From assembly GCA_938003665.1 (NCBI GenBank), contig CALKYI010000116.1, positions 1-26,483 on the forward strand: a stretch of 26,483 nt of DNA, in the 5' to 3' direction. Source of the stretch: an uncultured Flavobacteriales bacterium. GTDB lineage: Bacteria > Bacteroidota > Bacteroidia > Flavobacteriales_D > Sanyastnellaceae. Below, one piece after another: positions 7,324 through 15,295 of the stretch; the first letter of the stretch is position 1; each line of letters begins with the position of its first letter. Position numbers and translations under genes: made by a program. The notes beneath the pieces were generated by a model, which saw nothing but the letters and a program-made list of their open reading frames with translations, made no database searches and was not told the origin of the DNA.

Positions 7324-7920
7324 ATGTTTACAGGAATCATTGAGCAAAACGGCCGGATTGAAAAGGTGGAACACGAAGGAACGAACGTACACTTCACCGT
7401 TGCTGCTCCGTTTGCAAGCGAATTGCAGGTCGACCAAAGCGTGGCGCACGATGGCGTGTGCCTGACGGTCGTGAAGTTGGATGACGATTCGTACGTGGTG
7501 ACGGCCATCCAAGAGACCATGGAGCGAACGAGTTTGGGCCAGTGGAAGAAGGGCAGTGTGGTCAACCTGGAACGGTGCACGCAATTGGGGGGGCGCCTCG
7601 ACGGTCACCTCGTTCAGGGCCATGTGGATACCACGGCGACCTTGCGGAAAGTGCGAGACGAGGACGGCAGTTGGCTGCTCTCCTTCGCCCATGAAACACA
7701 TCCGGAATTCGTCACGGTGCCCAAAGGCTCGATTACCGTCAACGGCATCAGCTTAACGGTGGTGGATTCCAAGCCCGACGGATTCAGTGTGGCCATCATT
7801 CCTTATACGTGGGAACACACCAACCTGCACACCTTGCGAGAAGGGGATCGGGTCAACTTGGAATTCGACGTGATTGGGAAGTACGTCGCGCGCTTGCTCA
7901 GTCAGCAAGGACGGATTTAG
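7324..7920 (+). CDS. ribE: Riboflavin synthase, alpha chain
   Basis: Dismutates two 6,7-dimethyl-8-ribityllumazine molecules into riboflavin and a pyrimidinedione. 198 residues, normal for the family. The protein opens MFTGIIEQNG and shows the internal duplication of two lumazine-binding domains: GVCLTVVKLDDDSYVV...MERTSLG in the first half and GISLTVVDSKPDGFSVAI...WEHTNLH in the second. The ATG at 7324 follows the preceding stop by one base, suggesting translational coupling with the T9SS substrate gene. No FMN riboswitch is present in the immediate leader. The 3' end overlaps lptB on the other strand by 23 bp. Confidence 0.97.
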   Translation: MFTGIIEQNGRIEKVEHEGTNVHFTVAAPFASELQVDQSVAHDGVCLTVVKLDDDSYVVTAIQETMERTSLGQWKKGSVVNLERCTQLGGRLDGHLVQGHVDTTATLRKVRDEDGSWLLSFAHETHPEFVTVPKGSITVNGISLTVVDSKPDGFSVAIIPYTWEHTNLHTLREGDRVNLEFDVIGKYVARLLSQQGRI

Positions 7921-8662
7921 GGCGCAGCACAAAATTTTGCCCCAAGTACACCCGGCGCACTTGTTCGTCAGAGGCCAGCTCTTCCGCGGTGCCGTGCTTG
8001 AGGATGCGGCCTTCAAATAACAGGTACGCCCGGTCGGTGATGTGCAGGGTTTCTTGCACGTTGTGGTCGGTGATCAGGATGCCAATGCCGCGCAAGCGCA
8101 GTTTTTCGACGATGCGTTGAATGTCTTCCACCGCGATGGGGTCGACCCCGGCGAACGGCTCGTCGAGCAAGATGAACTGCGGGTCCGTCGCCAGTGCCCG
8201 CGCAATTTCGGTTCGCCGGCGTTCGCCGCCGCTCAGCACGTCACCGTTGGATTTGCGCACCTTCTCGAGTCCGAATTCCCGAATCAATTCCTCCAGCCGC
8301 TCTTTTTGCTCGGCCTTGGAAAGGGCCTGCAATTCAAGGATGGCCATGATGTTGTCCTCCACCGTGAGCTTCCGGAACACCGATGCTTCCTGCGGCAAGT
8401 ACCCGATGCCCATCCGACCGCGTTTGTACATGGGCAGGTCCGTGACCTCTTGGCCGTTGACGAAGACCTGACCCGCATCCGGCTGCACCAGCCCGACCAC
8501 CGCGTAGAAACTGGTCGTCTTGCCCGCACCGTTTGGACCGAGCAGGCCCACGACTTCACCGGGGTTAACCTCGAGGGAAACCCCGTCGACCACCCGGCGC
8601 TTGCCGTATTGCTTCACCAATCCTTCGGCGCGCAGGGTTGCTGGGGTGTCGGGTGTTTTCAT
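7898..8662 (-). CDS. lptB: LPS export ABC transporter ATP-binding protein
   Basis: The cytoplasmic ATPase powering LptFG, which extracts LPS from the inner membrane. 254 residues from the ATG at 8660-8662; upstream codons belong to the preceding gene and were rejected. Walker A is GPNGAGKTT (K48), the Q-loop LPQEASVFRKLTVEDNI (Q91), the signature LSGGERRR (about 143-150), Walker B FILLDEPFAGVDP with catalytic E168, and the switch histidine H200 in ITDHNV. The Q-loop region and ERRRTEIARAL distinguish LptB from general ABC ATPases. It starts 26 bp after the DUF5686 gene and belongs to an envelope operon with kdsD and tatC. Confidence 0.95.
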   Translation of the reverse strand: MKTPDTPATLRAEGLVKQYGKRRVVDGVSLEVNPGEVVGLLGPNGAGKTTSFYAVVGLVQPDAGQVFVNGQEVTDLPMYKRGRMGIGYLPQEASVFRKLTVEDNIMAILELQALSKAEQKERLEELIREFGLEKVRKSNGDVLSGGERRRTEIARALATDPQFILLDEPFAGVDPIAVEDIQRIVEKLRLRGIGILITDHNVQETLHITDRAYLLFEGRILKHGTAEELASDEQVRRVYLGQNFVLRPKSVLAD

Positions 8663-8688
8663 GGGACTAAAATAAGGGCGCGGCGGCG

Positions 8689-11166
8689 TCAAATGCCCAC
8701 GGAGAATCCGAATCGAATTCCTCGGCTGGCGGGATCGGCCAAGGGCAAGTCGGTGCGCCACACCCCATCAACGCGCAAAAAGCCAAAGATGTTTTCCAAG
8801 CCAACGCTGCATTCGGAGTACGCGCCGTTGAGGCCGGTGGTGCCCTCTGGCAATTCGAGCAGGGCCTCATGCCGGGTGTCCCAACCGCCGATGATGCCTT
8901 TCGCTCCAAGCACTTCCCGCAATTCGAGTCGACGGAGCAGTGGCAGGTGGTTGAAGAGGATGCCCTCACCGTGCCATTCGACGTTTGCGCTGACCCACTC
9001 GTCCGTGACCCATTCAAAAAGCCGCAGCATATTGAACGCCTCTTCGGTCATGAAGATCGTCCCACTGGTCGGAACGACTTCCATCAACGGGAACGGGGCG
9101 GTGCCAAAGTATTTGCCCGCCAGGGCCAACCACTCCAATCGCCCCCACCAGCCAAGGCGGATTTCGTCGAAGCCCTCGAGGGTGCAACGGGTGTAATTGT
9201 ATTGCGATCCCAACACGTTGGGCATGGCCCAGGTGACCGTGGCGTTCAAGACGGGCCATTCCGTTCCCAGGCTCCGGCGGACGAATTCCCCACCGACGAA
9301 TTGCTCGCCTTTGGCAAAGCGGAGGGCGCCCGTGGCTTCAGTGGTGATGAGCCGGTCTATGGACAGGCCGGTTTCGGGACTGATGAAATCCCATTCGCCC
9401 TGCGTTCCGACGCGGCGGTGCCGCCACTCAAAAAACCCCGTGAAGCCCGAACCGAACTCGTGGGTGATGGACGCTTCGCTTCGGAATACTTCTGAAAGGA
9501 GGTTGGCGGTGTCCGTACGCAGCGCCGATGTGAACGCCTCGCCCTGGTCCAGCATGCCCGCCATTCCAAACTGTTCGACATCGCGCTTGATTTCAAAGTA
9601 GGCCTCTGTGCGCGGGGTCTTTCGCAAGATGAGGTCGGCCGACACCCCCGCCTTCCAGCGCTGGTCGTAGGTGCCGTACGCCGCGAAAACGGCAGGCATG
9701 AACCGGGTACTGAAGGCATTGGAGGTTTGGAGGTCCAAGCGGAAGCGGTTGCCCTCGGTGGGGTTTTGGGTGTATGCGGACCACCACGCCCCCACCTCGA
9801 GCGGCCCAGCCAGCACAAATCCGGTACCGAGGAAGTACCCGGCACCTTTCACGAACCGCCACTGGGGCAGGCCCATGACGGAATCGGTCATTTCAAAAAT
9901 TCCAGCCTCTGTATCCAATAAGGGCACGGTCCGCATACGCGTCCAATCAGCTTCCGTTCGCTTGATGGCCAACGAATCGTAGGTCATGGTGCGGCCTTTG
10001 GCGAGGGACGTGCCCTGACGCGATTCAGCCCACCGTTGATTGGTGATGGAACTCGTGCGACGCAGGTAAGCACCGAACGTGCGGTCGGCGATGCTCATGT
10101 CGAAGACCATCGAATCGGAATCGAGCATCCAGCGGCTTTCTTCGGTGTCTCCCGGCACGAGCCGATAGGATTGAGACCATGCCATACTGCGGACAAAATT
10201 GATGTTGGCCGATGGACTCAATTGGGCCTCTACCCGGGCGAGGGCCATGGTCAACGTGTCCACCCAGAGTTCCCCTTCAAACGTCATTTCGCCTTTGCGG
10301 CGCGGCATGAAGGCCAGGTGAAAAGTGCTGCGGCCTGCGCAATCAAGCGTGTCGAGGATGTAGAAGCGGTAGTGTGCGTTCGCCCGGTCGTGCAGGGGTG
10401 AGGTGAACACCCGGTCGAGCATCAACAGCTGGTTTTCGTACAGGTTGATTTCCGGGAATCTGCCGTTCATCGATGCAGCGGACAGGTCTCCGCCTGAACC
10501 AAAGTCCCCGCTCACCTGGGAAGCCAGCACGTGGGAAGTCTTGCGTTTGGGCTGCGCTTGCCATTCTTCTTCGGCAATGATCTCTCCAAACATCACCGGC
10601 AACGCACTCCGGTCGTCGTGGTTGTGCATGTAGTCAAACACGAACCCGAATGCGCCCCAGTACCAGGCGTCGGCCTGGTCCTCGTCGATGTCGTTGAAGT
10701 CCACCTCGATGCGGCTGTGGATGCGCTGCCAACCCGCAGCCAAGGTGGCGGGATTGTTGTTGGGCTTGGCTTCAATGATGCGCTGCATGAGCGGCTTCGC
10801 CGGATTTTCTTCTTTCCTGTTGGGACGGACTTCTGCTGCACCGAGGTCAAACGCCTTGGGCTCGAGGCTGACGTTGATCTGCTGGGAAATCCCCCGGACC
10901 ACAGCGAATGATTGGGTGGCATACCCCAAGAACGTGACCGAGAGCCGCCCGGGACGTCCGTCCGTCTCCAAGGTGTATTGGCCTTGGGCGTTCGTCATGG
11001 TGCCGTTCTCCCCGGCGCCGAGCACAACATTGACATAGGGCAAGGCTTCACCGGTGAGGGCGTCAAACACCCGTCCGTGTACCTCCGTCGTTTGGGCCCA
11101 ACTCACCGCAGCGCCGAGCGCCATGGCAAGCACAACGAGGACCGAGCGAAGGGCAGGGTTAGGCAT
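8689..11166 (-). CDS. CarboxypepD_reg-like + DUF5686 outer-membrane protein
   Basis: 825 residues from the ATG at 11164-11166. A signal peptide (residues 1-24, MPNPALRSVLVVLAMALGAAVSWA) precedes a carboxypeptidase-regulatory-like beta domain at about 27-105 (EVHGRVFDALTGEALPYVNVVL, QGQYTLET, LSVTFLGYATQ), the same module found at the front of SusC proteins. The rest matches in style the DUF5686 family of Bacteroidota, with alternating beta-strand character and many aromatic residues, suggesting an outer-membrane barrel. No TonB plug is evident. Its ATG overlaps the tatC stop by 8 nt, and lptB starts 26 bp after its stop, so all are likely cotranscribed. The function is unknown; the context suggests envelope assembly. 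Confidence 0.85.
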   Translation of the reverse strand: MPNPALRSVLVVLAMALGAAVSWAQTTEVHGRVFDALTGEALPYVNVVLGAGENGTMTNAQGQYTLETDGRPGRLSVTFLGYATQSFAVVRGISQQINVSLEPKAFDLGAAEVRPNRKEENPAKPLMQRIIEAKPNNNPATLAAGWQRIHSRIEVDFNDIDEDQADAWYWGAFGFVFDYMHNHDDRSALPVMFGEIIAEEEWQAQPKRKTSHVLASQVSGDFGSGGDLSAASMNGRFPEINLYENQLLMLDRVFTSPLHDRANAHYRFYILDTLDCAGRSTFHLAFMPRRKGEMTFEGELWVDTLTMALARVEAQLSPSANINFVRSMAWSQSYRLVPGDTEESRWMLDSDSMVFDMSIADRTFGAYLRRTSSITNQRWAESRQGTSLAKGRTMTYDSLAIKRTEADWTRMRTVPLLDTEAGIFEMTDSVMGLPQWRFVKGAGYFLGTGFVLAGPLEVGAWWSAYTQNPTEGNRFRLDLQTSNAFSTRFMPAVFAAYGTYDQRWKAGVSADLILRKTPRTEAYFEIKRDVEQFGMAGMLDQGEAFTSALRTDTANLLSEVFRSEASITHEFGSGFTGFFEWRHRRVGTQGEWDFISPETGLSIDRLITTEATGALRFAKGEQFVGGEFVRRSLGTEWPVLNATVTWAMPNVLGSQYNYTRCTLEGFDEIRLGWWGRLEWLALAGKYFGTAPFPLMEVVPTSGTIFMTEEAFNMLRLFEWVTDEWVSANVEWHGEGILFNHLPLLRRLELREVLGAKGIIGGWDTRHEALLELPEGTTGLNGAYSECSVGLENIFGFLRVDGVWRTDLPLADPASRGIRFGFSVGI

Positions 11167-11986
11167 CTGCACGCTTTCGATAAACGCGTTTGGCGATGAG
11201 AATGCTGACCTCATAGAGCACGAGGACAGGCAAGGACACCAGGACCTGGCTGGTAACGTCCGGTGGGGTAATCAAGGCCGATAAAATCAAGATGGCGACC
11301 AACGCATGCCGGCGGTACGTTTTGAGCAGATCGGGCGTGATGAGCCCGGCGCGGCTGAAGAAATAGACCACCACGGGCAGCTGAAAAACCAGCCCTGAGG
11401 CGAGTGTGATGGAGGCGACCGTTTTCATGTAGGACATCACTGAGATGCGGGATTGCACATCCCCCAATTCGTAGTTGCCCAGAAATTGTAGCGACAGCGG
11501 GGCAATGACGTAATACCCAAAGGCAACACCCAGAAAGAACAGGACGGATGAACTGAAACCGATGCCACGTGCTGATTTTCGCTCGCTCTCTTTGAGCGCC
11601 GGTCGAACGAACAGCCAGCCTTGCCAAAAAACGAAGGGGAAGGCCGCAATGAATCCCGCAATGGCCGATACCAAGATGTGGGTCGTGAAGTTGCCCAGCA
11701 TGGTGGTGTTGATCAGCTCGTAATTGATGCTGTCCACGCACAAGGCCTCGCCGGCACCCACCCACTCAGACAACTGGCACCACGCACGAAACGTGACAAA
11801 ATCCACGTTACGCGGCCCAAACAGCACGACGTCGAACAACCAATCCTTGGCCAAAAAGAGTCCAATGCCCCCGGTGACGACAAAAAACGCCGCATAGAAG
11901 AGGCGCTTTCGCAATTCTTCTAAGTGGTCCAAGAAGCCCATTTCTACATCCTGGGAGGGCTGGTCATCCAGTTGGTCCAGTGGCAT
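11159..11986 (-). CDS. tatC: Sec-independent protein translocase TatC
   Basis: The multispanning receptor of the twin-arginine translocon, which exports folded proteins across the inner membrane. 275 residues with about six hydrophobic helices. The cytoplasmic N-terminal signature FLDHLEELRKRL is at residues 18-29, and PALKESERKSARG (about 129-141) contains E135, corresponding to the conserved signal-peptide-binding Glu. The first periplasmic loop is long and carries two cysteines, C70 and C83, which could form a disulfide. Neither tatA nor tatB is in the window. It starts 15 bp after kdsD and its stop overlaps the next ATG by 8 nt. Confidence 0.97.
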   Translation of the reverse strand: MPLDQLDDQPSQDVEMGFLDHLEELRKRLFYAAFFVVTGGIGLFLAKDWLFDVVLFGPRNVDFVTFRAWCQLSEWVGAGEALCVDSINYELINTTMLGNFTTHILVSAIAGFIAAFPFVFWQGWLFVRPALKESERKSARGIGFSSSVLFFLGVAFGYYVIAPLSLQFLGNYELGDVQSRISVMSYMKTVASITLASGLVFQLPVVVYFFSRAGLITPDLLKTYRRHALVAILILSALITPPDVTSQVLVSLPVLVLYEVSILIAKRVYRKRADA

Positions 11987-11990
11987 GGGT

Positions 11991-11998
11991 CAAAATTA
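11991..11998 (-). promoter_or_regulatory. Possible internal promoter -7 element before tatC
   Basis: The minus strand reads TAATTTTG, a perfect TAnnTTTG, in the 15-bp space between the kdsD stop and the tatC ATG, with only 4 nt before the ATG. If used, the transcript would be essentially leaderless. It has no -33 partner and may be chance. Confidence 0.35.
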
Positions 11999-12001
11999 GC
12001 C

Positions 12002-12952
12002 TTAAATGATGCCTTCTTTGATGAGGTCGTGTAGGTGCACCATCCCCGCGTATTCGCCATCCTTGGTCACGATGATTTGCGAAATCGCATGCTGCTCCAA
12101 GATGTGCAGGGCATGCACAGCGAGGTGTTCCGACTCCAATGTTTTGGGTGCGGCTGACATGAGGGCCGAAGCCGTGGTGTTGGCCTGCTGAGGGGCCTCG
12201 AGGTGCCGGCGTAAATCGCCGTCGGTGATGATGCCGACAATGCGGCCTGCATCGAGCACGGCGGTGGCGCCGCATCGTCCTTGGCTCATTTGAAGAACCA
12301 CTTCGGCCAACGTCGAATCCGGTCCTACCTGCGGGGTCCGTTCCGCATCCAGCAGGTCGCCGATGCGCGTGTACAACCGCTTGCCCAAAGCACCGCCCGG
12401 GTGCATCTCGGCAAAGTCTTCAGCTTTGAATCCGCGCGCGTCCATCAAGCACGTGGCGAGTGCATCGCCCATGGCCATTTGCGCGGCTGTGCTCGAGGTT
12501 GGCGCCAAGTCCAATGGGCAGGCTTCTTTGGAAACCGTGGTGTCCAAAATGTAATCTGCCTGCTGGGCAAGGTGCGAAGCGCGGTTGCCTACCATGCCGA
12601 TCAAGGGAATCGAACGGCTCTTGATGAGGGGCGTTAGGGCTTTGATTTCGGGGGAGTTTCCGCTTTTGGAAATGCACACCACTACATCATCGCTTTGGAT
12701 CAACCCCAAATCGCCGTGGATGGCGTCTGCTGCGTGCATGAAGACCGCCGGTGTTCCCGTGGAATTGAATGTCGCCACGAGTTTTTGAGCGATGATGGCG
12801 CTTTTTCCGATTCCTGTCATGATGACCCGTCCGGGGCGTTCCAAGATGAGCTGCCCGACGGCCTCGAAGGCTTCGTCGAGTTGCCCCACCAATTGAGCAA
12901 TCGCTTGGCTCTCGAGTTCAAGGGTGCGGGTCGCCCGTTCTATCCAATTCAT
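12002..12952 (-). CDS. kdsD: D-arabinose-5-phosphate isomerase (KpsF/GutQ family)
   Basis: Interconverts ribulose 5-phosphate and arabinose 5-phosphate, the first committed step towards Kdo of the LPS inner core. 316 residues: a SIS sugar-isomerase domain at about 33-175 (RVIMTGIGKSAIIAQKLVATF, FMHAADAIHGDLG, CISKSGNSPEIK, LAPTSSTAAQMAMGDALA, MHPGGALGKRL) followed by two CBS domains (about 195-250 and 258-314; ITDGDLRRHLE in the first). The ATG is at 12950-12952. It is first in the run kdsD-tatC-DUF5686-lptB, and lptB also serves LPS. It is divergent from recQ. Confidence 0.95.
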   Translation of the reverse strand: MNWIERATRTLELESQAIAQLVGQLDEAFEAVGQLILERPGRVIMTGIGKSAIIAQKLVATFNSTGTPAVFMHAADAIHGDLGLIQSDDVVVCISKSGNSPEIKALTPLIKSRSIPLIGMVGNRASHLAQQADYILDTTVSKEACPLDLAPTSSTAAQMAMGDALATCLMDARGFKAEDFAEMHPGGALGKRLYTRIGDLLDAERTPQVGPDSTLAEVVLQMSQGRCGATAVLDAGRIVGIITDGDLRRHLEAPQQANTTASALMSAAPKTLESEHLAVHALHILEQHAISQIIVTKDGEYAGMVHLHDLIKEGII

Positions 12953-12959
12953 GACGTGC

Positions 12960-12967
12960 CAAAAATA
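12960..12967 (-). promoter_or_regulatory. kdsD operon promoter -7 element
   Basis: The minus strand reads TATTTTTG, a perfect TAnnTTTG, with 7 nt to the kdsD ATG, implying a very short leader. No -33 TTTG is visible at the usual spacing. It would drive the kdsD-tatC-DUF5686-lptB run. Confidence 0.5.
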
Positions 12968-12999
12968 AAACCGTGCATTTCCGCTGCCCGAACGTGGAT

Positions 13000-13009
13000 T
13001 CGACGTCGA
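13000..13009. other. 10-bp palindrome between kdsD and recQ
   Basis: TCGACGTCGA is a perfect inverted repeat near the middle of the 139-bp divergent intergenic region. It could be an operator for either gene, but a single short palindrome is weak evidence. The rest of the region holds the kdsD -7 box and, on the plus strand, TATCTTTA at 13029-13036, one base off the -7 consensus and a possible recQ promoter. Confidence 0.25.
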
Positions 13010-13091
13010 GCGAGCGATAAAACATCGTATCTTTAGTTAGCGCAAAGCTACGCTTTTCGCCCGGCTTCGGTCGGAACCAAACGTCTGATTG

Positions 13092-15290
13092 ATGAGTACA
13101 CTAGAACTGACGCCCGCTAAGGCGCTCAAGCACTTTTTTGGATTCGACGAATTCAAGGGAGAGCAAGAGCAAGTGGTGCAAAGCGTCCTGAACGGAAATG
13201 ATGCATTTGTCATCATGCCCACAGGAGGCGGTAAGTCCATGTGCTATCAATTGCCGGCGTTGATGATGGAAGGAACAGCCATTGTGGTTTCTCCGCTCAT
13301 CGCTTTGATGAAAAACCAAGTGGATGCCATCCGCGGCCACCACGAGGGGGACTCCATCGCACATTTTCTGAATTCCAGTCTATCGAAAGCAGAGGCAGCT
13401 CAAGTCCGAGAGGATGTCAGCACCGGTTTGACCAAGTTGTTGTACGTCGCCCCGGAGAGCCTCACCAAGGAGGACAACATCAACTTCCTGCGCAGCGTAC
13501 GCATCAGTTTTGTGGCGGTGGACGAGGCCCACTGCATTTCCGAATGGGGCCATGATTTCCGTCCGGAATACCGGCGCATCCGCACCATCGTCAATCAAAT
13601 TGCCGAGGTGCCCATCATCGCCCTTACAGCGACGGCTACGCCAAAAGTCCAGGCAGACATTCAGAAAAACCTCGGCATGAAAGACGCCCGGTTGTTCAAA
13701 GCCTCTTTCAACCGTGAGAACCTGTTTTATGAGGTCCGCCCCAAGAAAGATGCCCTGAAGCAGATCGTGCGCCACGCGAAGACGAATGTCGGCAAGAGTG
13801 GTATCGTCTATTGCTTGAGCCGCAAAAAGGTAGAAGAAATCGCCGAAGTGTTGCGTGTCAACGGGATCAAGGCATTGGGGTACCATGCCGGGATGGACGC
13901 GAATCAGCGCAGCCGCATCCAGGACCAGTTCTTGATGCAAGACGTAGATGTCATCGTGGCGACCATCGCTTTTGGTATGGGCATCGACAAACCGGACGTT
14001 CGGTACGTCATTCACTACGACATGCCGAAATCCTTGGAAAGCTATTACCAAGAGACGGGTCGCGCCGGACGGGACGGTGGTGAAGGCCATTGCATCGCCT
14101 TCTACAGCCACCGGGACATTGAGAAACTGGAGAAATTCCTCCAAGGCAAGCCGCTTGCCGAACAGGAAATTGGAGCCCAACTCCTGCAGGAGGTAATGGC
14201 GTATGCCGAGACATCCATGAGCCGTCGGAAGTTCCTCCTTCACTATTTCGGCGAGGAATACGACGAAGTCAACGGTCCCGGCGCACAGAATTGCGACAAC
14301 ATGACCAATCCGCCCAAATTGCGGGATGGTCAAGAAGAGGTGCACCTCATTTTGAGTGCGGTCCTCGAACACAAACAGACGTTCCGAGCCCCGTTCTACA
14401 CGGGCATGCTCTGTGGCCAAGAAAACCGTGAAATCCAGGACTACAAAGGCACCACCAGCCCGTTTTGGAAACGGGGAGCGGAACACGACGAAAAGCATTG
14501 GAATGGCATCATTCGGCAAATGCTCGTCCTCGGGTTCTTGCGCAAAGAAGTGGAGACGTTTGGCGTGCTGAAAATTACCGACCGCGGCATGGATTTCTTG
14601 ACCAATCCAAGCCCTGTGATGGTCGCTGAAGAGCGGGATTACTCCGACGTAGATGCCATGGACAGCATGAGCCAGACGCGTTCGAGCCAAGGCGGAGCTG
14701 CCGACGTGAAATTGCGCGACATGCTCAAGGCGTTGCGGAAGGAAGTGGCTGACGCAGAATCCCTGCCTCCGTATGTCATTTTCCAAGATGTGAGTTTGGA
14801 TGAAATGGCCATTCACTACCCGCTCGATGAAGACGAGCTCCTGCGCATCACGGGAGTTGGTTCAGGAAAGGCCAAGAAATACGGTACGCCGTTCCTGAAG
14901 TTGATCGCAGACTATGTGAAGGAGGAGGGCATTGAACGGGCAGAGGACCTCTTGGTGCGTTCGACCAGTGCGCGATCATCTTCAAAAGTCCACATCATCC
15001 AGCGCATCGACCGGCAGATCGACCTTGCTGACATCGCTCGGGACCTGAACTTGAAGTTGGAAGACGTACTCAACGAGATTGAAAACATCGTTTCAGCTGG
15101 CACCAAGGTCAATTTGGATTACGTCATCAATAAGACGTTGGACGATGAGAGCTTGGAGGAGCTGTTCGACTTCTTGAAGGAGAGTGAAGACGAAGGGTCC
15201 GAGGAGCTAATTGCCGAATGGAACGATGTCTACAGCGAGGAAGAGCTGCGAATGGCCCGCATCAAGTTCTTGAGCGAGTACGCCAACTGA
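13092..15290 (+). CDS. recQ: ATP-dependent DNA helicase RecQ
   Basis: A 3'-5' superfamily 2 helicase for recombination and replication-fork repair. 732 residues from the ATG at 13092-13094; a TTG three bases upstream is rejected. Walker A is MPTGGGKSMCYQLPAL (K48), the box is VAVDEAHCISEWGHDFRPEY (DEAH at 144-147), followed by ALTATATPKV (178-187) and motif VI YYQETGRAGRDGG (318-330). The zinc-binding module that usually has four cysteines (C...CxxCxxC) reads AQNCDNM here, with only C401 retained. A winged-helix region follows, then an HRDC domain (about 528-605) and an unusually acidic C-terminus. The stop is 5 bp from the convergent transporter gene. Confidence 0.96.
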   Translation: MSTLELTPAKALKHFFGFDEFKGEQEQVVQSVLNGNDAFVIMPTGGGKSMCYQLPALMMEGTAIVVSPLIALMKNQVDAIRGHHEGDSIAHFLNSSLSKAEAAQVREDVSTGLTKLLYVAPESLTKEDNINFLRSVRISFVAVDEAHCISEWGHDFRPEYRRIRTIVNQIAEVPIIALTATATPKVQADIQKNLGMKDARLFKASFNRENLFYEVRPKKDALKQIVRHAKTNVGKSGIVYCLSRKKVEEIAEVLRVNGIKALGYHAGMDANQRSRIQDQFLMQDVDVIVATIAFGMGIDKPDVRYVIHYDMPKSLESYYQETGRAGRDGGEGHCIAFYSHRDIEKLEKFLQGKPLAEQEIGAQLLQEVMAYAETSMSRRKFLLHYFGEEYDEVNGPGAQNCDNMTNPPKLRDGQEEVHLILSAVLEHKQTFRAPFYTGMLCGQENREIQDYKGTTSPFWKRGAEHDEKHWNGIIRQMLVLGFLRKEVETFGVLKITDRGMDFLTNPSPVMVAEERDYSDVDAMDSMSQTRSSQGGAADVKLRDMLKALRKEVADAESLPPYVIFQDVSLDEMAIHYPLDEDELLRITGVGSGKAKKYGTPFLKLIADYVKEEGIERAEDLLVRSTSARSSSKVHIIQRIDRQIDLADIARDLNLKLEDVLNEIENIVSAGTKVNLDYVINKTLDDESLEELFDFLKESEDEGSEELIAEWNDVYSEEELRMARIKFLSEYAN

Positions 15291-15295
15291 TTCCG

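Noticed and set aside
7300..7325. FMN riboswitch or independent leader for ribE
   Set aside because: Only one base separates ribE from the preceding stop, and no conserved riboswitch helices are visible in the coding end upstream.
8667..8674. TATTTTAG upstream of lptB as a promoter
   Set aside because: One mismatch to TAnnTTTG, and lptB is only 26 bp from the preceding gene, so cotranscription is the simpler reading.
13380..14816. 478-codon minus-strand open frame inside recQ
   Set aside because: It is wholly antisense to RecQ motor motifs and has a His/Phe/Val-rich shadow composition and no domain.
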